Source: Thelonectria olida (lineage: Eukaryota > Ascomycota > Sordariomycetes > Hypocreales > Nectriaceae). Taken from it: a DNA stretch of 64,000 nt. The DNA lies in the NCBI GenBank assembly GCA_020736575.1, contig JAGPYM010000091.1, forward strand, positions 1-64,000, written 5' to 3'. Shown here one piece after another: positions 10,083 through 19,900 of the stretch. The notes under the pieces are model-generated. The model worked only from the letters and a program-made list of their open reading frames with translations, had not been told where the DNA came from and made no database searches. The position numbers and the translations under genes were made by a program. Position 1 is the stretch's first letter. Each line of letters opens with the position of its first letter.

Positions 10083-10370
10083 ATGGTCAACGCCCTGTAT
10101 ATTGTCTACGCCCTCGCCGCCGTGGCTAGCGTTAAGGCCTGTAAAAAGACCTGCACAGCCACAACCAGTTCGGGCTCGACCTGTAACTACAAATGTACCA
10201 ATGCGTGCGAGTCGTACCCAACGAAGGACGCCCGCGATGACTTTCTTGCTGCCCTCCAGAATGCTGGATATAGCTGTTCGGCTGTGGCAACGAACCGGGT
10301 GAAGTGCACGAAGACAAGCGGCTTTGGTGGCTGTTCTGACCACCACTGGTCGTGTGGATCTGGCTGTTAA
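10083..10370 (+). CDS. Small cysteine-rich secreted protein, copy 2
   Basis: This encodes 95 residues. A signal peptide (MVNALYIVYALAAVASVKA) precedes ten cysteines in exactly the same positions as in the minus-strand copy, with the same C-terminal HWSCGSGC. Between the copies the signal peptide, the DARDxFLAAL helix and the C-terminus are best conserved. The loops after cysteines 2, 5 and 6 vary most. A TATA-like GTACATAAAT lies about 155 bp upstream of the ATG. The two copies are transcribed away from each other, so they could be co-regulated or could have diverged in expression. No family name is claimed. Confidence 0.8.
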   Translation: MVNALYIVYALAAVASVKACKKTCTATTSSGSTCNYKCTNACESYPTKDARDDFLAALQNAGYSCSAVATNRVKCTKTSGFGGCSDHHWSCGSGC

Positions 10371-11209
10371 AAGCCCAGGTAAGTTTATGTTAGCAAGCGC
10401 AGATGGAGTTTTAGTCGGGGTTACTAAATATAGGTAGTTAAGCAGACATGGCCCCTACTGTATTTCTTTTACTATAATATACGAATATGACTGTTGAAGA
10501 CGTTTTTATAATAGTGCCCTAATTAAGTTGACTGGAAGAATAGTAAGTTATATAAAATGTTTATAAAGTGATAGCTTTTTCTGCCCAAAGCTAGCGGCCG
10601 GCGGTTAGCCGCATGTATCCGGTGTTAGAATAACAATAGCTACACCACAACGCCAACATGACCATTCTGAGGAGATCCTGGGACGACATTCGAAAGCGCT
10701 TTAAGACATAACTAATAGGGCTATCGGGACCAGTCTCGGTACAGCTGACCACTACTGCACTAATACAGCGGACACCGCTTTAGCCAGTGTGAACGGTGGG
10801 TTGTCCAGGCATAAAAAAGCACGAAGGAATGCCCATATTGCCGTTCCCAATATCAGCGAGGGTACAACTCTTTCTGGGGATACAACATGCCTCGTAGGCT
10901 ACTCTAGGTCCCGGAGAGGATGCGTTGTTAATTGGAGCATGGCCCAGCCAGTTATACAAACTAGGACACGAAGGAGTGGCAGCCAATTTACTAATAATAA
11001 CTTTACTAGGCAAGCTTACTAACTATTATTTATATAAAAAGGAAAAGTAAAAGAGTCATCTCAGCTACCTATTTCATATTAGAGCTCGCAAACATTAACA
11101 CAATAGATAATGGTCATTTTCGTAGGATATATAACGTTGCGGATTCTGAAACGCCGCTACGCTGCGGACTGTAAGTTCTTGTCTAAGCCGTAGGCATGCT
11201 CCACATTTC
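10371..11209. other. Intergenic, nothing recognised
   Basis: Moderately AT-rich DNA without a coding frame that resembles its neighbours. A possible inverted or tandem structure was looked for and not seen. Confidence 0.4.
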
Positions 11210-11638
11210 TCAGCCCAGGTCAGCCTGCACGTCATTGACGATGACCTCAAATGAAGGCTCAGAGGAGTATTCGTTTGTCCAGATGCTCGAACCATCTTCT
11301 ATGAGTTTGACCTTGTACGTTGAAGGTTCGGTAGTCCCATCCTTTTTCTTTTTGGGCTTTGTTGTCATCGTCTCCATGTGCCACTTTCCTCCGGTTGTAG
11401 ATTTGCAGTCGCCGTGTATGCGGTGCCAAGTGCCAGCTGGCGTCCATGAGCCTGTCATACTATCGGCCTCCAGATTGTTGACATAATCTGACACCTTTTG
11501 TTTTTTGCCCTGTGGGTTACACTCATGTTAGCATGCTGACTATTTGAGTCAAGTAACGACAATAGCGAGATACTGAGGGAAACATCTTGCAACAAGAATG
11601 CTCAAGTAGTAGAAGCCGACGTTGATATTACTGACCAT
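11210..11638 (-). CDS. Small protein of unknown function, two exons (tentative)
   Basis: The main exon (11509-11210) is open for 99 codons: KQKVSDYVNNLEADSMTGSW, then TWHRIHGDCKSTTGGKWHM, a Lys-rich turn, YKVKLIEDGSSIWTNEY, ending DVQADLG. A good acceptor (CCCACAG) with a branch-like TGCTAACA precedes it. An upstream ATG at 11638 opens MVSNINVGFYYLSIL in a phase that can splice to it. The donor is uncertain: GTCGTT at 11560 gives a 51 nt intron typical of this locus, while GTTGCA at 11593 gives 84 nt. The alternating charged/hydrophobic pattern suggests a small beta-rich domain. I do not recognise a family. Confidence 0.5.
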
Positions 11639-12248
11639 GGTTCAATCTGGTAGCGACTGAGTAATAGTGTTTGGAGCGGCCAAAATGACTAATTCTCATT
11701 CAACTGGGGGGAGAAGCACTTATTGCATTTGGCTGTTTTTCACAGTACAAACATGAGACATGTGTTTCTTACATATAGAGATTCCACTGCACATTTCGTC
11801 CGTCAATGTCATCTAGCGTGGTGAAATTCGCCCGACTATTGAGACAGAAGGATGACGCGTCAATGTTGAATGAAGGGTGTGCGGCCTGCTGAACAACGAG
11901 GTCCGCATGATGAACGCCAATTTGCACTGCCAAATGAGGTTTCGTGCTGTTACGGAATCATGCCACACTCGCATAGAATGTGCAAATCTCGATCAAGGAA
12001 TTCCAAGATTTATCTGACTGGGACGAAATAATTCCGGGTCATGGTTGCAACAGGGAAAATGATTGGAAGCCTAACTGTTTGTTGTTGGGCTGCTCGGCGT
12101 GAGCGAGGTGGGATATCGTTGATGCCTAAGACCTCAGGCACCAAAGTGCAATTATCTGCGCCGATTTTAGGCTTCCTGTGTAACCACAATCTTTCATTCA
12201 TCAACAACAATCAAGAGCAAGGGTTTGGACGCTTCAGTACCGCGCAGG
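11639..12248. other. Divergent promoter region
   Basis: About 610 bp lie between the small unknown gene (minus) and the kinase-like gene (plus). No coding frame was supported. Confidence 0.4.
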
Positions 12249-13247
12249 ATGGAAACCCCAGATGCAGTGTCTGAAAATACGGCCGCCTTCATATATCCCA
12301 TTGGCAAGGTCCTCCAATTGAATGCCAGCCCCAACAATACTGCAAACAAACTGCAGACATCGCTGCAAGTGAAAGTGAAACAGCGAAAACAGCCATGGAC
12401 ACTTTCTTGCGGCATGGTAGTTGAGATAGAGGAGAATTCAGATGGATCAGAACCGATAGAGGGCCTACGGAAGAGCGACGAGGCGTTTCTAAAGATCTTT
12501 GACCGGAGATTCGCGGAGCAGCATCGACAAGACAACGGGGTTGATACATGGTCCGAGGATGTCGAAAATGAGTTCCTGGCCAGTTTACGCTCTGGAAAGA
12601 CGGAGAGCTTTCTGGACAAACTCCATACCGTCCCGCGTTTTCAAAGGGACACCGAGGATGACTGGGACACAGCGGAAAACGAGGCCTACCTCGCTGACGA
12701 ATTACGAAAGTGCTTCAACTCGGAAATTGCGATATACTCCTGCCTTCAACAGCACCAAGGAAAGATTATCCCTCGTTTTTTAGCCGGTATCACCCTCGGC
12801 GTGCCCCCACCTGACGCGGCCCTCACTACACAGCAGCAAGAACTCTATCAACTAAAGGGCATCTTGCTGCAATACCTCTCAGGCTTCTCTCTATCTTCCA
12901 TGGTACAAAATGCGCCCAGATCTTCATGGCAAGATATCGTCGACCAAGCAATTCGGATAGTTCATGTTCTCGGTGACAACAATATTCTCAACGCCGACGT
13001 TCGCCCAGACAACTTTGTAGTTGTTCCCAAGGATCAGGCGTATCGAGTGTTCATGATAGACTTTGGGCAATGCAGACTTCGGAGGAAGGACGAGTCGGAT
13101 GCGGAGTGGGGACGGGCGAAGTGGACGCAGGACGAAGAAGGTGCTGTAGGAGCTGTGATGAGATCAAGGATGAGAAAGGTTGGTTTTGAGCTTCAGTTCG
13201 AGCCGTCTTGGAGATATCTGGCCTGGGCTCCTGGTGAGGACGACTAG
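12249..13247 (+). CDS. Fungal protein kinase-like protein
   Basis: The ATG at 12249 gives 332 residues without introns. Kinase landmarks appear in order: a beta-3 lysine in AFLKIFDRRF (about residue 82), a helix-C glutamate in SEIAIYSCLQ (about 159), a catalytic-loop variant NADVRPDNF (Asp about 250), and an intact DFG in MIDFGQCRLR (271-273). The usual HRDxKxxN is changed to N-A-D-V-R-P-D-N, with Asp and Asn kept and Lys replaced by Arg. The C-lobe is short. This matches the large fungal family of short kinase-like proteins that are often found in accessory regions. Activity is uncertain because of the altered loop and reduced C-lobe. Substrates are unknown. Confidence 0.75.
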   Translation: METPDAVSENTAAFIYPIGKVLQLNASPNNTANKLQTSLQVKVKQRKQPWTLSCGMVVEIEENSDGSEPIEGLRKSDEAFLKIFDRRFAEQHRQDNGVDTWSEDVENEFLASLRSGKTESFLDKLHTVPRFQRDTEDDWDTAENEAYLADELRKCFNSEIAIYSCLQQHQGKIIPRFLAGITLGVPPPDAALTTQQQELYQLKGILLQYLSGFSLSSMVQNAPRSSWQDIVDQAIRIVHVLGDNNILNADVRPDNFVVVPKDQAYRVFMIDFGQCRLRRKDESDAEWGRAKWTQDEEGAVGAVMRSRMRKVGFELQFEPSWRYLAWAPGEDD

Positions 13248-13611
13248 GGTTACAACCAGGACTGATAATGAAATGGATTTCAGGGGTCAAGGATAGGCAG
13301 TATAGGGCTATCTGCTCGTTTCTTCATTTCAGTCTATTTTACCTTGGCAATTTGATCCTCGGCATGTGATCTAAGAGGAGCAACTTCATTTCAAGATAGC
13401 CTATCTTGTATGGGCCTACAGTGGCCGAGACTGATTGAATATTAAAAGCCCATCGCGCGCGCATCAGCCTGCTGCTTTGCGAATGGCCTCGTTTTGAACT
13501 GCCCACAACTTGAACCGAGGGAGAGGTGGCAATGAACACGCATTCGTTGCACAATTTCTGATCTCAGAACGTGCTGGGGATTGTGATGAATATTCAAGGC
13601 TTATCTTTACA
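13248..13611. other. Convergent 3' flanks
   Basis: About 360 bp separate the kinase-like gene from the enoyl reductase, which converge here. No feature was seen beyond probable 3' UTRs. Confidence 0.4.
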
Positions 13612-14673
13612 TCATATGGTGAACACTAGCTTTTTCCCCGACATCTTCTTTGCCCTTACATCCTCAATGCCGCCCAGCACTTCCTGGAGGCCGCCCTGCT
13701 TCACAATGATGGGATGAGGTCGGATCAGGTTGTTGTCCAGTAGTTTTCGCAGTGTAGCCGTCCAAGAATGGCCGAACTCGCCCATCTCGGCGTCAGCTGG
13801 CCGCCAGTGAGGTTCAGGCCAGACAATTTCCTTGCCCAGCATTTGCGGCCCCATGATCCAGTCTGGCTTAACCATCTTTCGTGTTTGTGCCACGGCTTCC
13901 GAGTACGGCTCCAGGGCAGTGTATTTGCCGCCGGCACGGCCGATGGCCTGGTAGCAGAATTGCATGCTTGCTGTAGTTGAAATGCAGTCCAAAGCATACC
14001 GGATGTTGTTCTTAGTATGCTTCCTGATGTCTGCGGTACAGTTGGGGGCCCTGTAGTCGAAAACGGCACTGGCGCCGAACGACTTGACAAGGCCAAAATT
14101 CGGAGGTGAACATGTTGCGATGGGTTCAAAGCCCGCCAGCTTGAGTAGCTGGATTGCCGCGGTCCCAGTTGCCGACGAACCGCCAAAAACTAAAACTGGT
14201 ATCGGCTTGGGTGTCGGTGCGAGGGGATTGCCGGGCAGGCCCAAACTCTTAAACAGAGCGAGACCGGTCGTCATGAAGCTGATGCCCAAAGAGGCGCCCT
14301 CCTCGAAGCTGAGGTTGGGCGGAATCTTGAGCAGGATCCATTCTACAGCGGCCGTGTATTCTGCAAAGGCGCCAACAGTAGGATCCAGAGGGTTCATGCC
14401 CATGGTAGCTGTGCAGACTCGATCCCCGACGTGGATGTCGCACCTTGTGGCATCAGGTCCAACCTCTTCTACGATGCCTGCAAAATCAAAACCCGCAACG
14501 GCACCCGCCGTGACATAGGGCCCGATCATCTTGGTATCGACTGGGTTGACAGATACTGCTTTTGTTTTGATCAACACTGACTCTCCCGTGATGTTGGGAA
14601 TGGGCTCAGTCCTCGACAGTCGTATGTCTCCCTCGGGAGTCCCGACCAAAGCCGTCTGGTAGCGTTGACCCAT
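13612..14673 (-). CDS. Trans-acting enoyl reductase of the PKS-NRPS cluster (LovC/ApdC/CcsC type)
   Basis: The start MGQRYQTALVG at 14673 gives 353 residues; an earlier ATG would add an unrelated leader. The protein is a zinc-independent MDR reductase: a GroES-like N-terminus (VKTKAVSVNPVDTKM pattern), FDFAGIVEEVG, GDRV, then a Rossmann nucleotide site VLVFGGSSATGTAAIQLLKL. The C-terminus is the family-typical IIVKQGGLQEVLGGIEDVRA. Such proteins reduce enoyl intermediates on a highly reducing PKS whose own ER domain is dead. The PKS-NRPS next door has exactly such an ER0 region, so pairing is well supported. It lies on the minus strand together with the Diels-Alderase gene. Its upstream region holds one copy of a GTCCGA motif shared with other cluster promoters. 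Confidence 0.93.
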   Translation of the reverse strand: MGQRYQTALVGTPEGDIRLSRTEPIPNITGESVLIKTKAVSVNPVDTKMIGPYVTAGAVAGFDFAGIVEEVGPDATRCDIHVGDRVCTATMGMNPLDPTVGAFAEYTAAVEWILLKIPPNLSFEEGASLGISFMTTGLALFKSLGLPGNPLAPTPKPIPVLVFGGSSATGTAAIQLLKLAGFEPIATCSPPNFGLVKSFGASAVFDYRAPNCTADIRKHTKNNIRYALDCISTTASMQFCYQAIGRAGGKYTALEPYSEAVAQTRKMVKPDWIMGPQMLGKEIVWPEPHWRPADAEMGEFGHSWTATLRKLLDNNLIRPHPIIVKQGGLQEVLGGIEDVRAKKMSGKKLVFTI

Positions 14674-15232
14674 GTCGGAAAAGAGAAATGAGGGAATTGC
14701 AAGGTTGAAAGAAAATGAACAGTAGCCAGCGATTTCTGTCAATATACGTGGGAATAAAACCCATTTACTTCTCATCTCGAAGTATCTGGGCTTACTGGTG
14801 TTGCTTCAGACCGAAAAACTCCGACTTTCACCGTCGTCGAGGGAAAGGTATCCAAGTTACCGAAAAGAGAAATAACGCCTGATTGCAACCGTCCGACTAC
14901 AAACTCGTACATACCACGAGAGGTAAGTTCCCTTATTACCATTACAGGGACCAGAATTATGAAAGAATAATTACTCTCAAACATTTGATCTGCTCTATCG
15001 CATGAACAGTCCGCTCCGTGCGAGTTGCTGGCATACACAAGGGCAAAAAACCCAGTTTTTTCCTCAATTTTATTTGATCTTGTTCAAATGAAGGGGAAAT
15101 TCGCACAGCAGCAACTAATTATCGCAACTAGAGAAGTTGTACATAATCTTTGGCATAAAGTGAACAAGGAGGGTGGAATTCGATGGAATAAGTTACCCTA
15201 GAGAGCAGTAAAAAAAATTAAAAACACCTAGG
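14674..15232. promoter_or_regulatory. Enoyl reductase promoter region
   Basis: This non-coding interval lies upstream of the enoyl reductase and downstream of the Diels-Alderase. It contains GTCCGA at 14891-14896. Confidence 0.45.
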
Positions 15233-16357
15233 TTAAGGCAATTGACACTGGCCACCAGTTCCGATGCCACGATGCGCCTCCCCATCCAGCCCGCCAACGA
15301 CCGATTCAACAAAGCCTGTGTTACCAGTCGCATTAGGACCAGGAGCACTTGTTGGCATGTTCCAGATGATGCGTTCATGGCGGACTTGGAACCGCCATCG
15401 TTGTCCGTTCATACCTCTTTGGATGAACTCAAGGGAGTACCCGGTGTTCTTATCTCGATAGCCACCAGTAATCCCAGTATCGGACGAAACCCCATGCAAC
15501 TTACTCAAGATGATCGAGTCATTGGACACATTCTGCTCGCCAGAGTCAACAACCTGCTGTGCTGCACACACCATCTTTCCTTCATGGTACAGCCTTGCCA
15601 CTGTATATGGCTTCTCTCCGCTCTCGGCTTCCGAGAAAATGCGCATGATATGCATTGCGTATGGCCCGACCTGGGCTCGCAAGTAGTACGACTCAGTCAT
15701 GATCTGAGGCCAAGTCAACGGTGACCAGACGCGATCCATGCCACCGTTGGCTGAAGAACCCAATAAGAGCTTTCGAGGTGCGGTGATATCCGAAGAATAG
15801 AATGACATGTCCGCTTTGACTGATGCCCTTCCGATAGGCCGCACATAGTGTACTGATGGCCCTAGTTCTGGGTTGGTGTCGAGGCCTGTGTCTCCCGGCA
15901 GAGACTTCAATTGCATAGTACCGGTCACAACGCCGGGAACGGCAAAGGTCAATGCAGCCTTTGACAAGTCTCTGGATACAGTGAAAGAGATGCTACTGCG
16001 CTCGGTTGGGGTGCTCCAGACGCCTGTGACATGTCCGTCTTCCCCGGTAGTGATGGTTGACTCTGGAAAGTACAAGTCACGGTGCCAGGTGCTTTCGTCG
16101 GGCCAGACGCCAAAGACTTGCACCTTGAAGCCGCCCAACTTCAGGCCTTCGGCATTCCTGGTGATGCCAATCACAATTGCCGATTGGTCTTCCTTGGAGA
16201 TGCCGTCAAAGTACCAAAGCTCCCAGGCCGTCTTCGGAATTGCAGCGACAAACTTTGGGAAAACATTGCCCGAGTTGGGTATGAATGGCGAGACGCGGAC
16301 GGGACCTGAGGCGATTGATCCATCAATATGAAACTGAGATACTGTTGGTCCGGCCAT
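15233..16357 (-). CDS. Decalin-forming Diels-Alderase (Fsa2/Eqx3/CghA family)
   Basis: An intronless frame of 374 residues starts MAGPTVSQFHIDGS. Family landmarks include AIPKTAWELWYFDGISKED, VIGITRNAEGLKLGGFKVQV, TWHRDLYFPES, LPGDTGLDT, VHYVRPIGRASVKADMSFYS, SANGGMDRVWSPL, TESYYLRAQVGPYAM, TGGYRDKNTGYSLEF and RWRFQVRHERIIWN. This is the two-domain lipocalin-like pericyclase family that folds a polyene chain into a trans- or cis-decalin by intramolecular Diels-Alder reaction. From memory it resembles Fsa2 of the equisetin pathway closely, more than the cytochalasan CcsF type; an alignment is needed to prove it. The gene is divergent from the PKS-NRPS across a 582 bp shared promoter. Confidence 0.92.
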   Translation of the reverse strand: MAGPTVSQFHIDGSIASGPVRVSPFIPNSGNVFPKFVAAIPKTAWELWYFDGISKEDQSAIVIGITRNAEGLKLGGFKVQVFGVWPDESTWHRDLYFPESTITTGEDGHVTGVWSTPTERSSISFTVSRDLSKAALTFAVPGVVTGTMQLKSLPGDTGLDTNPELGPSVHYVRPIGRASVKADMSFYSSDITAPRKLLLGSSANGGMDRVWSPLTWPQIMTESYYLRAQVGPYAMHIMRIFSEAESGEKPYTVARLYHEGKMVCAAQQVVDSGEQNVSNDSIILSKLHGVSSDTGITGGYRDKNTGYSLEFIQRGMNGQRWRFQVRHERIIWNMPTSAPGPNATGNTGFVESVVGGLDGEAHRGIGTGGQCQLP

Positions 16358-16939
16358 TCTGTATTGGATATGAGGGTGATTGATAGGTGTGTTGTTGAAT
16401 TGCGAGGTGACAATTGACGAGGCTTGGGCGATTGGGTGCTGCCGAAACAGCTTCAGCAGTTACATGCCTGGACTCTCGTAGACCTCTTCATTTTAGACAT
16501 TCTCCGAGTCGTCTGCTGAGGCTCTCGGTAAAGCAGACTCGGACTCGGTGACACCTCTGGGCCTCCGAAATAGTCCGACACTCACTTCGCAGTTCATGTT
16601 GATCCTTCTGGCTCATGTCACCGAAATTCTCCGAAGCTAAACATGCGATGAACAGGGCAATACTATTCTGAAGGAAACGTTTGGAACAAGGCTCGAGACC
16701 AATCAAAGGTATTGTCGGTTCACGAATTTGCACTCCCGATTCTACTGGGTAGCTGTCAAACCGAAGAACACCGAGATCCTCCAGCGTTTGGCGAATTGGG
16801 GCTTGATATGATGTTGAATATCTAATAAAGAACACTCAAAGATTTCTTCGTTCAACCACCCGACCAAACCTCAACTGATCAAGAATTTGATCAATTTCAA
16901 CATTGTTTCATCAGGCTTATTTTCATTCCTCTAACCAAG
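16358..16939. promoter_or_regulatory. Bidirectional promoter of Diels-Alderase and PKS-NRPS
   Basis: The 582 bp interval separates the two divergent starts. It contains TCGGAC at 16539-16544, GTCCGA at 16573-16578, and two TTCTCCGA strings (about 16501 and 16630). CGG-type half sites like these are the usual targets of C6 zinc-cluster regulators. One such regulator is encoded in the cluster at 35219. Confidence 0.5.
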
Positions 16940-19900
16940 ATGGATACTCCGGAGCCGATTGCAATCATCGGGAGCGCTTGTCGCTTCCCGGGTGATTCTA
17001 ATTCACCCTCGAAACTCTGGGAACTTCTTCAAGCGCCTCGAGACCTTCTGCGTCAGGTTCCGCCCGAGAGGTACAACGTTGATGGGTTCTATCACTCCGA
17101 CTCCAAGCACCATGGAACCTCCAATGTCCGGCAGTCCTATTTTCTCAATGAGGACCCTGCCAGCTTCGACAACGCCTTCTTCAACATTCAGCCAGGCGAG
17201 GCTGAAGCCATCGATCCCCAGCAGAGATTACTCATGGAGACTGTCTACCAAGGCCTCTGCGCGGCTGGCCAGACAATCGAAGGTCTCCGCGGGTCATCCA
17301 CGGCCGTCTATGTGGGCGTTATGTGCGACGATTGGAGCGGCATCATTACTAGGGACTTGGACGTATTCCCACAGTATGGGGCTACTGGAATGGCCCGAAG
17401 TATCATGTCCAACCGCATTTCGTACTACTTCGACTGGCATGGCCCATCGATGACGATCGATACTGCGTGCTCCTCTAGTTTGGTTGCTGTTCACCAGGCC
17501 ATCCAGACTCTACGAAATGGAGAATCCGAGGTTGCAATTGCCGCGGGAGCCAATCTCATTCTTACCCCAGGTACACCATGCCGTGATAGACCTAATAAGA
17601 ATGATTATATAGCTGACACGAATAGGAATGTATGTGGCAGAAAGCAAGCTCTCGATGCTCTCACCTTCAGGAAGATCCAAGATGTGGGATGAGGACGTGA
17701 ACGGGTATGCCCGCGGGGAAGGCATTGCTGCTGTCGTGTTGAAGCCCCTCAGCGCAGCAATCAGGGACAACGACCACATTGACTGCATCATCCGCGCCAC
17801 TGGAGTCAACCAGGATGGTCGAACGCCAGGTCTAACCATGCCCAGCGCAACCGCCCAAGCCGAGCTTATTCAGAGCACCTATGCCCGAGCTGGTCTCGAC
17901 ATCAACAAGGCCGAGGACCGGCCGCAATTCTTCCACGCGCACGGCACCGGAACGCCTGCTGGCGACCCTCGAGAAGCCGAAGCCATCTCTCGTGCGTTCT
18001 ACTCGGCAAACACGCCAGACGACAAGCTCTACGTTGGTTCAATCAAGACTGTGCTTGGACATACCGAAGGCACGGCTGGTCTTGCGAGTCTGATCGGAAC
18101 TTCACTGGCACTCCAGAATGGGACAATCCCACCCAACATGCACTTTAACGTTTTAAACCCAAAGATTGCGCCGTTTTACGGCCACCTGGAGGTCCCCACT
18201 GCGGCTCTCCCTTGGCCAGAGACACCCAAGGGACAACCTCGCCGGGCCAGTGTCAACAGCTTTGGTATGTCATCATATACGGATCATCAGCCGTCATCAC
18301 TAACGTGTTTGAAGGATTTGGTGGCACAAATGCCCATGCCATCATCGAAGCCTACGAACCTCGAGCTGTACAGGCGATTTCCGGCCCATTGTTCACTCCC
18401 CTGACTTTCTCGGCCTCATCAGAGGCGTCCTTGAGGACTATGCTGTCGTCGTACTCAGCATACCTAAAATCCCACCCGCAAGAGTCTTTGCACGACCTTG
18501 CATACACCTTGCAGACACGGAGCTCAACCCTGGCTTACCGCGTAGCCGTCACGGCCTCTACAGTAGAGGATGCGTACACGCAGCTCGATGCGATAGAGAG
18601 CGGAGAGCAAGGCAGCACCATTGGCACTCGACAACTGACCAAGGCATCGCCCAAGATCCTGGGCGTCTTCACCGGTCAAGGAGCACAATGGCCGCGGATG
18701 GGTGCGAGGCTGCTTGAGGAGTCCCCGTATGCGTCAAGGCGACTCGCCGATCTTGACGACGCGCTATCGAGTCTGCCCTCTGGTGACCGCCCGGCCTGGA
18801 CCTTGCGCGACATGATACTTGCGGATGCGAGCTCGTCAAGAATTGCTGATGCGGCCATTTCCCAGCCGCTGTGTACGGCAGTTCAAGTCGTCTTGGTTGA
18901 CCTGCTCCAACATGCTGGAGTTGAGCTGCATGGAGTAGTTGGTCATTCTTCTGGTTCGTGAAGAGTAACAGCCTTCCAAGAGGTAACTTGCTAATATGGT
19001 TCTAGGAGAGATTGGGGCCGCCTATGCTGCTGGCTTTCTCACGGCACGAGATGCGATCCGAGTTGCTTATTACCGAGGGCTCTATGCCAAGCTCGCCCAA
19101 TCTCCGAACGGTGGCAAAGGTGCCAGTAAGTCAGGTCCAAGCACGTAGAAATGGTAGAAACTGACAGAAGTTCTCTAGTGATGGCGGTTGGGACGACAAT
19201 TGAAGACGCGTCTGAGTTCTGTGAGCTCGATGTCTTCCAAGGCAGAATCCAGGTGGCCGCCAGAAACTCCTCCTCTAGCATTACCCTCTCGGGTGATGAA
19301 GACGCAATCATCGAGGCTATTGAGACGTTTAAGGATGAAGGCAAATTTGCCCGCCAGCTGAAAGTCGACACGGCCTATCACTCTTCCCACGTTTTGCCAT
19401 GCGCCAAGCCATATCTCGAAGCCATGGAGAAATGCCAAGTCGACGCTGCCATCCCAACAGGGACGAAGTGGTATTCCAGTGTCCACGAGGGTCAGGTCAT
19501 GACCCCTGACCTTGTTAGTCCACAGTATTGGGTTGATAATATGACCAGCACTGTTCTGTTTTCTCCGGCGGTTTCGCAAGCTTGGGAAGAAGGTGGCCCG
19601 TATGATGTGGTTATCGAGGTTGGCCCCCATCCAGTACTGAAGACGCCCTGCTTGGATACGCTCGAAGAGATTACCGGCGACCGTCCACCGTATTCCGGTG
19701 TCCTGGGACGAGGAAAGGACGATATTCAGCAATTCTCCAATAGTCTTGGCTTCGTCTGGACTCAACTCGGACCAAGATCTGTGACGTTTGAGAATTTCGA
19801 AAAGGTCGTGTCGGATTCGAAAACCCTTCCGACGTTCCTCTCAAATCTGCCAAACTACCCGTTCGACCATGCAAGACGATTCATGTCCATGTCAAGGGTG

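Larger units (their letters stand above)
8535..10370. repeat. Inverted segmental duplication (gene plus promoter)
   Basis: Arm 1 (about 8535-9210, minus reading) and arm 2 (about 9750-10370, plus reading) share the coding region, the 5' UTR intron, a TATA-like region and an upstream block. In the upstream block, GAGGATACTCTCCTCC and TTACTTTCTCATG recur in matching order. About 540 bp of unmatched DNA lies between the arms. The arms are well diverged in the promoter, so the duplication is not recent. Confidence 0.75.

Noticed and set aside
17571..17625. Apparent truncation of the KS domain
   Set aside because: It is a normal 55 nt intron; splicing restores [16 protein letters not shown]. The frame ends at 18265, 18954, 19126, 21163, 21433, 23723, 24472 and 26372 are likewise introns.
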